The notes: generated from the letters alone by a model not told the origin. Positions 51,018 to 60,303 are shown, counted from the first letter of the stretch. The stretch is DNA of 64,000 nucleotides from Myxococcales bacterium (GCA_016712525.1 JADJQX010000006.1:248001-312000), one strand, 5' to 3'. Program-made: numbers and translations.

Positions 51018-52085
51018 TCAGAGGCTCGGCTGGAGCTGAGCTTCGCGGAGGGTCTTCTCGGCCGCGATCTCCTCGGCCGTCTTGCCTTTGCCCGGCTTGG
51101 CGGCGGGCGCGGGCTTCGGAGGGGCGGGCTTGGCGACGGGCGCGGGTTTCGGCGCGGGCATGGCCACGGCGACCTGGCCCGAGTGCGCGTGCGACGCGCC
51201 GGCCTTCGGCGTGTGGGGCTTGCCGCCCTTCGTCGACGCGACCGGAGGCTCCGGGGCGTGCGTGGGGACCACGACGGGGCTCGCAGGGCCGACGACACCG
51301 ACGAGCGACGGAGCGGGGCCGACGACGGCCGCGGGGGTGGTCGTCGCGACGACGGGAGCCTGAGCGATGGCGGCCGGCGTGACCGGAGCCTGGACCTGGG
51401 GCGCCGGCGCGTGGGGCTGCGCGGCGGCCGCGGCCACCTGGGGCTCGGCCGCGGGGGCTTGGGCCTGCGGAGCCTGGCCTCGGGTGGACATGCCGTACAT
51501 GCCGCCGAGGAAGGCACCCATGACGACGAGCGTCGCGGCCCAGACCAGCCCGGACGGGCCGCGGCGCGCGTTCGTGACGCTGACCGACGCGATGGCGGCG
51601 TGCTGCGAGGTCGGATCGGCGATCGCCGCGAGGCTGCTCGGCGGCGGAGGCACGCTGCCCGGGTACTGAGCGGGATATTGCGAAGACGCCTGCGCGTTGC
51701 CCCACGGGACCGGCGGGGGCGGAGCGTGCGCCGCCATGTGCATCGGGACGTACGAGCTCGCCGCAACGGGGACGAATCCACTGTGCGGAGCCGCGTAGGC
51801 CTGCGGGGGTTGCGCGTACGCCTGCGGCTGCGCGTAGGCCTGGGGGGACTGCGCATACGCCTGCGGAGGCTGCGAGTAGGGGCGAGCCTGCGGGGGCACC
51901 GACGCCGGCGCCGGCGGCGGCGACGAGCGGAATGGCGCGGCTTGAGGGCGGTCGCTGCGGCGCGCGCGCGGTCGCGAGAGAGCTCCACGATCGACCGCGG
52001 CGTACCGGCCCGGGCCGGACACCACTTCGATCTCGTTGGTGCCGAGATCGATTTCGCCTTCGGGGTGTCGTGGGAGCTTCAGCAA
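51018..52085 (-). CDS. Pro/Ala/Gln-rich single-pass membrane protein
   Basis: A 355-residue protein. The N-terminal 35 residues (PRHPEGEIDLGTNEIEVVSGPGR) look structured. A tandem QPPQAYAQ/PQAYAQ segment (about residues 66-100) and low-complexity Pro/Ala sequence follow. One membrane helix spans about residues 180-198 (GLVWAATLVVMGAFLGGMYG), then comes a long Pro/Ala/Lys tail. No enzymatic motif. Such proteins are common in myxobacteria and may be scaffolds or gliding/adhesion components, but nothing specific can be said. The 243 bp upstream (52086-52328) have no gene I can support. Confidence 0.72.
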   Translation of the reverse strand: MLKLPRHPEGEIDLGTNEIEVVSGPGRYAAVDRGALSRPRARRSDRPQAAPFRSSPPPAPASVPPQARPYSQPPQAYAQSPQAYAQPQAYAQPPQAYAAPHSGFVPVAASSYVPMHMAAHAPPPPVPWGNAQASSQYPAQYPGSVPPPPSSLAAIADPTSQHAAIASVSVTNARRGPSGLVWAATLVVMGAFLGGMYGMSTRGQAPQAQAPAAEPQVAAAAAQPHAPAPQVQAPVTPAAIAQAPVVATTTPAAVVGPAPSLVGVVGPASPVVVPTHAPEPPVASTKGGKPHTPKAGASHAHSGQVAVAMPAPKPAPVAKPAPPKPAPAAKPGKGKTAEEIAAEKTLREAQLQPSL

Positions 52086-52328
52086 GGGGTCACCTCGTGC
52101 AGGCTCCGGGGCAAGACGCCACGGGCCTCCCAGGATGGACGCAAAGGACGGGCCACCCCATGGGCCCCTGGGCGGGCTCGAATTTACCTGATTTCTTAGG
52201 TTCGAAACCCGGGTCGCCGGAGGGATCCCCCGGTGGTGGGGGTCGAACGATCCAGGTCGTCTGCCGCACCGCGCCAGGCGCTGCGCGAGCAGGGAGAGTC
52301 GGTGCGCAGGTCTTGCGTGGGGTCTCCG

Positions 52329-53360
52329 TCAGCGGCCCGCGGTCTCGATGGCGTAGGTCACGCGCGACGGGGTCTCCCCGAGCCCGACCCCGAGCCCGCC
52401 GAGGAAGGTCGCCTGGGGGTTCTCGAGCACGAGGAAGAACTGGCCCGGTCGTGAGGGCAACGGGACCTGGGTGTCGCCGCGGAGCTCGCCTTGCGCGTAC
52501 GGGGTCACGAAGCCTGGCGCGAGCGGCTGAGCGGCCTCGTACGCGCGGCGCCATGCGTCTCCCGAGGGGCGATCGACGAGCGTGTACGTGACGGGGGCGC
52601 CCTCGACGCGGGCCCTTAGGAACACGGGATTTCCCGAGCCATCGAGCTCGAACGGGCCGACGTACTCGCGCGCTCGTGGTTGGATCTCCGTGACGTCGGC
52701 GACGACGGAGCTGCGCCCGGGGGTCGTCGCCACGAGCCGACGAGGTCGCTCGGGCGGTTCCATGTGGCCGATGGTGAAGTCGTCGCCCGTCTCGGTGTGG
52801 ACCACGGTGAAACCCTTGCCGAGCTCGCCCGACACGAGCCCTTGCGCGAGGCCGACGGCGACCGTGCCCACGGGTGTTTGCGAGGCGAGGCTCACGACCG
52901 GGTTCTCGACCCCGAGGATCCGCAGCTCGGGCGGAGCGACCAGGCGTGAGAAGGTTCCCCACACGTAGGTCGCGTCCTCTTCCATGCGAAAATCGGGGCG
53001 GTACTCGACCGTCACGGAGCACGAAAACCCGACGCGTCGCGCGACGGGCAGCGTCGCGTATCCCGTGCCCGACACACGCACCATGAGCGTCTGACGACCC
53101 TCGTCGACTTGGGCGTCGCACTGCTCGGGGAAGAACCGGCCGACCGACGCGGGGCCGAACGACGGCAGCTTGAGCGGCACGCCGCGCTTCGTGAGCTCGG
53201 GGCACACCTTCGGCGCTCCGAAGCTCGAAAAGAGCCAAAATCGCAGCTCTGGGCTCGCGTTGACCGCGCCTCGTACACAAGGGCATCCCGCCGCCGAGAA
53301 CGACAGCGCGAGGCCGAGGACGACCACGAGCGGACCGCGCCCGTGTGGCGCACGCGTCAT
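52329..53360 (-). CDS. Lipoprotein of unknown function, beta-rich
   Basis: A 343-residue protein whose ATG at 53360 overlaps the TGA of the upstream gene (ATGA). The signal ends in a lipobox (SFSAAGC). Strand-rich blocks (PVSLASQTPVGTVAVGLAQG, FFLVLENPQATFLGGLGVGLGE) and a few Cys near the start (CPCVRG, KVCPEL, PEQCDA) suggest an extracytoplasmic beta-sandwich or repeated-domain protein. No motif is recognised. It is coupled to the beta-propeller-like lipoprotein gene 53357-54325, so the two probably form a complex at the surface. Confidence 0.78.
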   Translation of the reverse strand: MTRAPHGRGPLVVVLGLALSFSAAGCPCVRGAVNASPELRFWLFSSFGAPKVCPELTKRGVPLKLPSFGPASVGRFFPEQCDAQVDEGRQTLMVRVSGTGYATLPVARRVGFSCSVTVEYRPDFRMEEDATYVWGTFSRLVAPPELRILGVENPVVSLASQTPVGTVAVGLAQGLVSGELGKGFTVVHTETGDDFTIGHMEPPERPRRLVATTPGRSSVVADVTEIQPRAREYVGPFELDGSGNPVFLRARVEGAPVTYTLVDRPSGDAWRRAYEAAQPLAPGFVTPYAQGELRGDTQVPLPSRPGQFFLVLENPQATFLGGLGVGLGETPSRVTYAIETAGR

Positions 53361-54325
53361 CGTGGCGGTGCCGTGGGCGCGCACGTGGAGACGCCGGCGC
53401 CCACGATGCGGAAGCCGCCGACCTTGGGGACCACCACCTGGATGTTTCCGTCGGAGCTTCGGAGCCTCGTGACCTTGGATTCTTGGAGAGACTCGGCCGT
53501 GTAGAACCAGAAGTCGCCGCCCCAGAACGAGAAGGCCCACGCGTCGCCCGTGCGTACGCCCGTGAGGGACTTGGCCTCGCTCGTGGCGCCGCTCGCGACG
53601 TCGACGCGCGCGAGGGTGGCCGGGTCGGTCGTGTAGAAGCCGTAGAGCTTCGCGTCTCCCGTGCCGGTGAGCTCGGCGCCGCGGCCGCGCAGATCTCCCG
53701 AGTAATCGCCCACGAACGTGAGCTTCATCGACGTGAGATCGATCTTGCCGAGGCCGGCGCGACCCCCCGAGAGGATGTCCTGCAGGCCCGCGACGTAGAG
53801 CGTCTCGGCCGTGGAGCCCGGCGTGTTCGCGGCGAAGGCCATGCCGAACTTCGTGAAGCCGTCTTGCCCCGCGGCGAAGGGCGTCGACGCGCACGTGGCG
53901 TCTCTCGTCGAGACCTTGAAGAGCGTGCCGTCGGAGTAGTTGACCCACGCGTTCCCGGACCTGTCGACGGCCATCGAGTTGGGCGAGGCGAGGGCCGCGG
54001 CGCGGCAGTCGAGGCGGCCTATCTTGGTGAAGGTGAGCGTGTCGGGCTTGAAGGAGTAGAGGTCGTTCTCGGCCGAGACGACGTAGACGAGCTTGGCGGC
54101 TTCGGAGCAGCCATCGGGCGAGGTCGTGGGGCCCGAGTCGCCCGAGGGGAAGAGCGGCCCGCCGTCTTGGGTGGAGTTGTCGCCCGGGCCTGCCTCGGGC
54201 ACCGTGGGGAACGGAGACGTGTCGCGCGGCGTGCTCCCGCACGCGAGGCCCATCGCGGCGCCGGTGAAGAGCGCGAGCGGCATCAGGTATTTCGAGCGCG
54301 AAGGCGAGGGGGAGGTGCGTCGCAT
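53357..54325 (-). CDS. Lipoprotein with beta-propeller-like repeats
   Basis: A 322-residue protein with lipobox MGLAC and a Pro/Asp linker. The mature part shows repeated short patterns like those of beta-propellers: KLVYVVSAENDLYSFKPDTLTFTKIGRL, NSMAVDRSGNAWVNYSDGTLFKVS, ETLYVAGLQDILSGGRAGLGKIDL and AKLYGFYTTDPATLARVDV. Each has the strand-turn-strand rhythm of NHL- or Kelch-like blades, but I cannot assign a family. Its stop overlaps the next lipoprotein's start by 4 bp. A surface binding role is inferred. Divergent from the vWA gene. Confidence 0.76.
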   Translation of the reverse strand: MRRTSPSPSRSKYLMPLALFTGAAMGLACGSTPRDTSPFPTVPEAGPGDNSTQDGGPLFPSGDSGPTTSPDGCSEAAKLVYVVSAENDLYSFKPDTLTFTKIGRLDCRAAALASPNSMAVDRSGNAWVNYSDGTLFKVSTRDATCASTPFAAGQDGFTKFGMAFAANTPGSTAETLYVAGLQDILSGGRAGLGKIDLTSMKLTFVGDYSGDLRGRGAELTGTGDAKLYGFYTTDPATLARVDVASGATSEAKSLTGVRTGDAWAFSFWGGDFWFYTAESLQESKVTRLRSSDGNIQVVVPKVGGFRIVGAGVSTCAPTAPPR

Positions 54326-54496
54326 GGGTCCGTGGAGTATTCACGGAAGGAGGGCGGTCGTCACGGGTTCGTGCCTCGAAACTCGCGTGCCCGAGGGGGC
54401 TTCGTCACGCGATGGTTGCCGGCGCGCCAAGATTCGCGCACGATCGAACGCGTAGCGTGTGGCGCCCGGCGCAGAGCCGGCACGAGGTAACTTCCC

Positions 54497-55834
54497 ATGA
54501 TCTCTCGCGTTTCGAGACCTTTTCGGGCGATGCTCGCGGCCACGACGATCTCCGCGGCCATCGTGGCGATCGTGCACTGCGGGAGCTCCGAGCCCGACTC
54601 CGAGTTCCCCGACGGCGGCGGCGACCCGTGCGAGTCGGACCTCAAGGGGCAGTGTGGCGCGGCGTGCGTGAACGACGAGGCGTGCGCCCCCGGGCTCCAC
54701 TGCGCCGCCGGCGCGTGCACCGCGGCGTGCACCCGCACGAACCGCGGGAAGTGCCCCGAGGGGATCGCGTGCAGTCCGCGCGGGCGCTGCGGGACCGACC
54801 CGTTCGACCCGGGCCTCATCGACGGCGGCGTGGACGCGCAGCCCGACGCCGTATGCGCCTCGGTCGACGTCGAGGTCACCAAGGTCGTCCCCACGGTAGT
54901 TTTGCTCATCGACCAGTCGAGCAGCATGGAGTTCGATTTCAACGGGGGAAATCGCATGCCTCCGGCCTTCCCGAACTCGCGCTGGGTCAAGCTCCGCGAG
55001 GCCCTCATGGATCCCGACGGGGGCGTCGTGAAGAAGTACGAGGGCGACATCGAGCTCGGGCTCGCGCTCTACTCGGCGAACAACGGCAACGAGAAGCCTC
55101 CTGCCGTGCCGACGTGCCCCATCATGAAGACGGTGCCCTTCGCGAAGTCGAACTACGCCGCGATCGACGCGGTGTACGGCGCCGAGCTCCCCATCGACGA
55201 CACCCCCACGGGAGACGCCGTGCGCGCGGCCGCGGGCATCGACGACGCCGGCGTGCCGCTCGAGGGCGGGCTCGCCGCGCTCCAGACGGGGCGCCCGAAG
55301 GTGCTCGTGCTCGCGACCGACGGAGAGCCGGGGCGGTGTGGCACGTTCCAATCGCTCGAGGACGTGGGCTCCCCCGAGTCACGCAAGGCCGTGGTCGACG
55401 CGGTGAAGGCGGCGTACCGCGCCGGCATCAAGACGTTCGTGATCACGGTGGGCTCGGCCGTGGCGGAGGCCCATCAGCAAGAGGTCGCGAACGCCGGCTT
55501 CGGTTACTTCGACGGTGGCGCCGACGCGGCTCCGGGCACCAACGCGCCGCTCGTTCGTACGACGAGCCAAGCGCAGCTCGCGGCCGCGTTCGACTCGATC
55601 ATCTTCGGTGTGCGCTCGTGCACCTTTGCGCTCGCGGGCTCCGTCAGGGGCGGTACGGAGAGGCTCGGCGACGTGAAGCTCAATGGAAACCCGCTCGGTC
55701 TGAACGACCCGAACGGCTGGAAGCTGAACAGCCCCACCGAGATCGAGATCGTCGGCAGCGCGTGCGACACCATCAAGTCGAGCGAGGCGAAGCTCACGGT
55801 ACGCTTCCCGTGCGACGCCATCATCCCGCGGTGA
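54497..55834 (+). CDS. Secreted von Willebrand factor type A (vWA) protein
   Basis: A 445-residue protein with a signal segment followed by HCGSS. A Cys-rich region at about residues 40-100 (CGAACVNDEACAPGLHC, CPEGIACSPRGRCG) resembles small disulfide knots. The vWA domain follows: the metal-site DQSSSM (DxSxS), DTPTGDAVRAAAGI and VLATDGEPGRCG with the expected MIDAS Thr/Asp region. vWA domains bind extracellular ligands via a divalent cation, and such proteins act in adhesion or matrix contacts. The C-terminal tail has one last Cys pair. No operon partner: divergent from the lipoprotein pair. Confidence 0.87.
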   Translation: MISRVSRPFRAMLAATTISAAIVAIVHCGSSEPDSEFPDGGGDPCESDLKGQCGAACVNDEACAPGLHCAAGACTAACTRTNRGKCPEGIACSPRGRCGTDPFDPGLIDGGVDAQPDAVCASVDVEVTKVVPTVVLLIDQSSSMEFDFNGGNRMPPAFPNSRWVKLREALMDPDGGVVKKYEGDIELGLALYSANNGNEKPPAVPTCPIMKTVPFAKSNYAAIDAVYGAELPIDDTPTGDAVRAAAGIDDAGVPLEGGLAALQTGRPKVLVLATDGEPGRCGTFQSLEDVGSPESRKAVVDAVKAAYRAGIKTFVITVGSAVAEAHQQEVANAGFGYFDGGADAAPGTNAPLVRTTSQAQLAAAFDSIIFGVRSCTFALAGSVRGGTERLGDVKLNGNPLGLNDPNGWKLNSPTEIEIVGSACDTIKSSEAKLTVRFPCDAIIPR

Positions 55835-55907
55835 TCGTGGTCGAGAGAAAAACGAGCTGTGCCGCGGGTCATGTGCCCGTATGCTCGGCTCACGGAGGAG
55901 GAACTCG

Positions 55908-56357
55908 ATGAAACGAGCGTGGATTCCCGTCTTGGCGGCGCTTTCCCTTTTTGCTTCGGGCTGCAAGAAGCAGGTCCCGAACGACATCATTCAGAAATCG
56001 ATCACCCACGTGCTCCGTCAGGACGCGAACATCGCGACGGCGATGTGCGGCGTTCAGGCGAAGGGCATCACGGGGCCGTCCGTCACGGTGAAGACGCGCG
56101 GGAACAACAGCACGGGCGTCGCCCACGTGAAGGGCTCGTCGCTCTTCGCCCAGGGAGGCATCAAGACCTGCGAGGGCGATCTCGAGTTCGCGTACTCGTA
56201 CACGGCGCGCACGACCGGCCCGAGCCGCAACCGTCGCACCGTGACCACGTGGTACTTGAACCACCTCAAGCTGGTGGCGGTGCAGACCCCGGGCGTCACC
56301 CTCAAGGGGCCGGTCGACGAGGACGTGAACGACGACGATGACGACGACGGCAAGTAG
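55908..56357 (+). CDS. Small lipoprotein with acidic tail
   Basis: A 149-residue protein. The ATG at 55908 follows AGGAGGA. Signal with lipobox LFASGC. The folded part from about residue 25 (NDIIQKSITHVLRQDANIATAMCGVQAKG, SSLFAQGGIKTCEGDLEFAYSY) is small, with one Cys pair. The end is a run of Asp residues. Function unknown; it is followed by a strong terminator. It lies 73 bp after the vWA gene on the same strand and could be in the same transcript. Confidence 0.75.
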   Translation: MKRAWIPVLAALSLFASGCKKQVPNDIIQKSITHVLRQDANIATAMCGVQAKGITGPSVTVKTRGNNSTGVAHVKGSSLFAQGGIKTCEGDLEFAYSYTARTTGPSRNRRTVTTWYLNHLKLVAVQTPGVTLKGPVDEDVNDDDDDDGK

Positions 56358-56369
56358 TCGTAACTGTTG

Positions 56370-56412
56370 AAAAAAAGCGCGCCGCCTCGCCGAGACGAGG
56401 GGCGCGCTTTTT
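56370..56412. terminator. Bidirectional intrinsic terminator
   Basis: AAAAAGCGCGCC-CCTCG pairs with CGAGGGGCGCGCTTTTT across a short CCGAGA loop, with one bulge. A-rich and T-rich flanks make it usable on both strands, for the plus-strand lipoprotein gene and the minus-strand protease gene. Confidence 0.88.
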
Positions 56413-56419
56413 CATGCCC

Positions 56420-58543
56420 TCACTTGCACTGGATCGTCGTGCCGGGGCCGTTCGGGCCGATGCACTTCTGAGGCGAGGGGCACTGCTGGCCCGAGACGAG
56501 CGAGCCGCCCTTGCAGACGATGGCGCTGAAGTCGCGGAGCTGGCTGCAGTACACACCGTCGGCGCGCCCCACGCACGAGTCTCGGAAGTCGGCGTCGGGG
56601 GACGCGTCGCCCGCGCCCGCGTCGCACGTGCCGGCCTCGCAGCCGACCTCGCACGTGACGTTGTAGTTGCGCTTGACGTAGTCGGCCTTGATGACGCCCA
56701 CGGCGACCCAGGCGCACGCCGCCGGTTCGACCATGACGCCGACCTTCTTGGCCGCGGCGATCTGCCAGCGCGCGTGGGCATAAAACTGCGTGTTGGAGCG
56801 GTCGTTGTAGCGCTGCGCGAACCACGCCAAGCGCTTGCCGAGGTCCCAGCCGCCGATGTTGACCTTCACGCGCGACGTGTCGTGCTGGCCGCCCTCGACC
56901 ATGAGCGCGAACGCGTTGTTGGGGATGCCGGAGTTGATGTGGACGCCACCCTGGTCGTTGTCGTTGTTCCAGCCCGTCGAGCCGACGCCTTTCATGAACT
57001 GAGCGTCGACGTGGTCGGGCTGGTCGTGTTTCTGCGGGTGGGCCATGTCACGGAGCGGCTCGCCATCGATCGACGACTCTTCGCCGAGGAGGAGGTTCCG
57101 CTGCGCGTTCGCGTGGAGCTCGTGCTCGACGATGCAGGCGAACACGTCCGAGGCCGACTCGTTCAGCGCCCCCGACTCGCCGCCGTAGACGAGCTTCGAC
57201 GTGTAATCGGTGACGCCGTGGGTGAGCTCGTGCGCGACGACGTCGAGGTTGGTGAGCGGGACGTATTTGCCGCCCGACTGGAGGTTGCCGTCGCCGAAGC
57301 GGAGCTCGGAGCCGTTCCAGAACGCGTTGACGGCGCCCGCGCTGTTGTCGTGGACGAAGATGCGGAGGTTCGAGCCCTTGTTGTCGTACGAGCGCCAGCG
57401 GAACGACCTTCGGTAGAAGAGGTCGACCTGGTTCATGTGCACGTACGCGTCGACCGCGGCGCCGTTCCCGTCTTGGTTCGTGGGGAGCACGTCCCACGCG
57501 TCGGGGTTCGACGTGGTGATGATCGAGCCGGTGAGCTGGGAAGAGACCTCGACGACCGACGCCTGGTTCGTGCGCGGGAGCTTCATCATGTAGCCGCCGC
57601 CTGCCCCCGCGTCGCCCACGCCCGCGTCGCCGCCCACGCCCGCGTCGCCCACGCCCGCGTCGCCGCCCACGCCCGCGTCGCCGCCTACGCCCGCGTCGCC
57701 CGCGACGGAGCCCGTAGCACGTTCGACCTCGAACGATTTGGTGTCACCCTCGTTGAACGGCGCGTACCCGCGCACGCCACGGCCCGACGCGCGCTCGGTG
57801 TGGATGCGGCTGTCTTGGAGCACGATCGCGCCGGTCTGCGCGTCGACGAGCACGTCGGCGACGACGGGCTTCTTTCCGGTCGAGCCCTCGACGCGGACCC
57901 GGTACACGAGGCGAGGCGCCTTCCCGAAGGCCGCGTCGATGCCGAGGATCACGTCTTTGGTGGAGCCGCCCGGGAGGTTCGCGAGGGCATCCTTTCGCGC
58001 CACGTCGGCGGTGCGCGCCGGCACCTTGGAGAGCTGCGCGAGGTTCGGGGCGAAGCGCCCGTTCACGAACGCGATGGCGCCCGACTTCGTGAAGTGCACG
58101 GTGAGCCCTTCGCCGAAAACGGGAAGGCTCCCGGACACTTGCTCGAAGCGGACGTGCGTGAGGCCGTCCTCGTCGACGTCGGTCTCGACGGCGTGGAGCT
58201 CGGCGCGGATCTGCGACGTGCCGAACGAGGCCTGGTAGCGCTCGAGGAACGCGAGCGCGGCGGCCTCGGGGGTCGTGCCGGGAGTGAGGACCGGCGCGGG
58301 ATCGTCCTTCGGCTCGAGCATGTCGGGCGTGCCGAGCTGCGGGTCGACGTCCACGATCCACGGCTTGCCCGTGTCGGCCTCGAGCTTGGCGGCGAGCGCC
58401 GCACCCGGATCGCCACCCGTGCCGCCGAGCGGAGCGGGCGTGGGATCGTCGGAGCAGCCTGCGACCACGAGGCCCGCGAACGCGAGCCCGGACACGAACG
58501 CGAGGAGCCACTGCCGTTTGCCGATGCGAAGCACACTTGCCAT
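56420..58543 (-). CDS. Thermolysin-family (M4) metalloprotease, lipoprotein
   Basis: A 707-residue protein with lipobox VVAGC. An FTP/PepSY-type propeptide spans about residues 60-250. A repeat spacer of GDAGVGG units follows. The M4 catalytic domain shows VVAHELTHGVTDYTS (zinc HExxH), ESGALNESASDVF (third ligand Glu) and GGVHINSGIPNNAFAL. A Cys-rich C-terminal region (CEVGCEAGTCDAG, CVGRADGVYC, CPSPQKC) follows the protease. It is probably an exported, self-processing protease for predation or nutrition. The ATG at 58543 gives MASVLRIGKRQWLLAF; a GTG at 58567 is an alternative. Bounded by a terminator. Confidence 0.94.
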   Translation of the reverse strand: MASVLRIGKRQWLLAFVSGLAFAGLVVAGCSDDPTPAPLGGTGGDPGAALAAKLEADTGKPWIVDVDPQLGTPDMLEPKDDPAPVLTPGTTPEAAALAFLERYQASFGTSQIRAELHAVETDVDEDGLTHVRFEQVSGSLPVFGEGLTVHFTKSGAIAFVNGRFAPNLAQLSKVPARTADVARKDALANLPGGSTKDVILGIDAAFGKAPRLVYRVRVEGSTGKKPVVADVLVDAQTGAIVLQDSRIHTERASGRGVRGYAPFNEGDTKSFEVERATGSVAGDAGVGGDAGVGGDAGVGDAGVGGDAGVGDAGAGGGYMMKLPRTNQASVVEVSSQLTGSIITTSNPDAWDVLPTNQDGNGAAVDAYVHMNQVDLFYRRSFRWRSYDNKGSNLRIFVHDNSAGAVNAFWNGSELRFGDGNLQSGGKYVPLTNLDVVAHELTHGVTDYTSKLVYGGESGALNESASDVFACIVEHELHANAQRNLLLGEESSIDGEPLRDMAHPQKHDQPDHVDAQFMKGVGSTGWNNDNDQGGVHINSGIPNNAFALMVEGGQHDTSRVKVNIGGWDLGKRLAWFAQRYNDRSNTQFYAHARWQIAAAKKVGVMVEPAACAWVAVGVIKADYVKRNYNVTCEVGCEAGTCDAGAGDASPDADFRDSCVGRADGVYCSQLRDFSAIVCKGGSLVSGQQCPSPQKCIGPNGPGTTIQCK
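57595..57712. repeat. Tandem repeat encoding (GDAGVG)n spacer in the M4 protease
   Basis: About seven tandem copies of an 18-/12-bp unit (GCCCACGCCCGCGTCGCC and shorter). They encode GDAGVGG-type repeats linking propeptide and protease domains. Length is likely variable between strains. Confidence 0.8.
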
Positions 58544-58717
58544 GTCGGTACCCTCGAAGGAGCCCACGGGAGAGCGCGGGGCTCGTGGCGAGAGACGGGC
58601 AGCGAGAGCGGAAGATTCAACAAAATCACATGGATACGCGATGCATCGGTGGTGGGAGGGTGATCCACCAGATCGCCTGGGGACGCATGCCGATTCGTCA
58701 GGTTCGGGGGTGCCGTA

Positions 58718-59746
58718 TCACGCGACCTTCACGACGGCTTTGCCGAAGTTCTCCCCTCGCAGCACGCCGACGAGACCGGCCGGCGCGTTCTCGAGGCCCA
58801 GGATCACGTGCTCGCGCGTCTTCAGTTTTCCCTCGCGCACCAGCGGGGCTACGTGCGCCAGGAACTCGGGCATGCGGCCGGCGTAGTCCTGCGAGATGAT
58901 GAAGCCCCGGACCGTGAGGCGCTTCCTCAAGATGTGGCCCATGAGGAGCGGGGTGCGATCGGGGCCGTCGGGGAGGCGCTCGGCGTTGTAGGCCGAGACG
59001 AGCCCGCACACGGGCACACGCGCCGCCGGGTTCAAGAGGGGCAGCACGGCCTCGAAGAGGGCGCCGCCGACGTTCTCGAAGTACACGTCGACTCCGCGGG
59101 GGCATGCGGCGCCGAGGTGCTCGGCGAGACCGGGCGCCCTGTGATCGAGGCAGGCGTCGAAGCCGAGCTCGTCGCGCGCGTAGGCGCATTTTTCGGGGCC
59201 CCCGGCGACGCCCACGACGCGGCAGCCGTGGACCTTCGCGAGCTGACCCACGACCGAGCCCACCGCGCCCGTGGCCGCGCCCACGACCACCGTCTCGCCC
59301 TCGCGCGGGCGGCCGATGTCGAAGAGGCCCATGTACGCCGTGAAGCCGGGCATGCCCAGGGCTCCCAAGGCGAGCGAGGGGCGCTCGAGGCCGGGATCGA
59401 CGAGCGCGGCGGCCGGGCCGGGGACGACCGCGAAGTCTTGCCATCCCGACGCGGACACGACGCGCGCACCCACGGGCAGCCCCGCGTAACGCGAGATCTC
59501 GACGACGCCGACGGTGCCGCCCACCATGACCTCTCCGAGGCCGACGGGCGGAGCGTAGGACGGGGCGTCGCTCATGCGGCCGCGCATGTACGGGTCGAGC
59601 GAGAGCCACTCCGTGCGGACGAGCACGTGGCCCTCGGGGACCTCGGGGATCGGGGCCTCCTCGAGGCGAAACGCGCTCGTGTCAGGCTCGCCCTTGGGGC
59701 GCGCGGCGAGGACGATTCGGCGGTTTTTGTCGTGGGATTGAGCCAT
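58718..59746 (-). CDS. Medium-chain dehydrogenase/reductase (CurA/leukotriene-B4-dehydrogenase-like)
   Basis: A 342-residue NADP-binding MDR protein, zinc-independent class. It begins MAQSHDKNRRIVLAARPKGEP and has the family blocks WLSLDPYMRGRMSDAPSYAPP, MVGGTVGVVEIS, VVVGAATGAVGSVVGQLAK (Rossmann), VDVYFENVGGALFEAVLPLL and RGFIISQDYAGR. Members reduce alpha,beta-unsaturated ketones (CurA-type quinone or curcumin reductases). It is probably a cytoplasmic detoxification enzyme. Next to the LURP-one-like gene on the same strand (62 bp). Confidence 0.93.
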   Translation of the reverse strand: MAQSHDKNRRIVLAARPKGEPDTSAFRLEEAPIPEVPEGHVLVRTEWLSLDPYMRGRMSDAPSYAPPVGLGEVMVGGTVGVVEISRYAGLPVGARVVSASGWQDFAVVPGPAAALVDPGLERPSLALGALGMPGFTAYMGLFDIGRPREGETVVVGAATGAVGSVVGQLAKVHGCRVVGVAGGPEKCAYARDELGFDACLDHRAPGLAEHLGAACPRGVDVYFENVGGALFEAVLPLLNPAARVPVCGLVSAYNAERLPDGPDRTPLLMGHILRKRLTVRGFIISQDYAGRMPEFLAHVAPLVREGKLKTREHVILGLENAPAGLVGVLRGENFGKAVVKVA

Positions 59747-59808
59747 CGCGCGCACGATACTTCGCGCGGGACGCGGCGCGCACCCACGAACGTCGCGCCG
59801 TCGGACGG

Positions 59809-60303
59809 TCAGACCATCTCGAAGTAGCGCGAGTGGATGGCCACGGTGACGAGCACGGCGACCTCGGGCGGCACGTCGTCGGCCGACTCGACCGAGAACC
59901 GGTCGCGCACCTTGGTGAGGCCCTCCCGCTTCTTCACCTCGACGGCCACGGCGCCCTTTTCGTCTTGGCATTTGAAGTCGTACTCGAGGGCGAGCACGCC
60001 GGCGTCGGCCGTGTAGGTGCGCCCGTCGACCGTGAGCGCGAGCGTCTTCTTCAGGGCGATCGACGGGAAGGTGATCGACGCGAGCTCTTTTTTCTCGGGG
60101 TCGAGCACGTGGAACGCCGTTTTGTTGAGGTTGCCTTCCAGCGTGGCGAGCACCTTGTCGGACGCGTCGGCCAAGACGAACTTCGGGGTGAGGCTCGTGG
60201 CCTCGCCGCGCGCGATCATGGTGATCTCGTCCTTCCCGCCGGCGCGGACGTCGTAGGTGGTGGCGAACGCCGCGAGCCGCTGAACGACCTCGAATTGGGC
60301 CAT
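59809..60303 (-). CDS. LURP-one/scramblase-like family protein
   Basis: A 164-residue soluble protein of beta-strands: QFEVVQRLAAFATTYDVRA, ITMIARGEATSLTPKFVLAD, KVLATLEGNLNKTAFHVLD, KKTLALTVDGRTYTADAGVLALEYDFKCQD and PEVAVLVTVAIHSRYF. The strand pattern matches LURP-one-related and phospholipid-scramblase-like domains, which often bind lipid or regulate membranes in bacteria and plants. There is no signal or membrane helix. The function is not established; the ATG at 60303 is clear. A 183-bp gap separates it from the divergent transporter gene. Confidence 0.78.
   Translation of the reverse strand: MAQFEVVQRLAAFATTYDVRAGGKDEITMIARGEATSLTPKFVLADASDKVLATLEGNLNKTAFHVLDPEKKELASITFPSIALKKTLALTVDGRTYTADAGVLALEYDFKCQDEKGAVAVEVKKREGLTKVRDRFSVESADDVPPEVAVLVTVAIHSRYFEMV

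Noticed and set aside
52086..52328. Gene in the gap between the Pro/Ala-rich protein and the coupled lipoproteins
   Set aside because: No frame with a plausible start and good codon bias; left as intergenic.
57595..57712. Tandem repeat as a possible CRISPR or mobile element
   Set aside because: Units of 12-18 bp with no spacers, inside an open reading frame encoding GDAGVG.
56414..58663. Long plus-strand frame over the M4 protease
   Set aside because: It is a shadow of the minus-strand protease, whose zinc motifs and propeptide are unmistakable; the shadow has no motif of its own.
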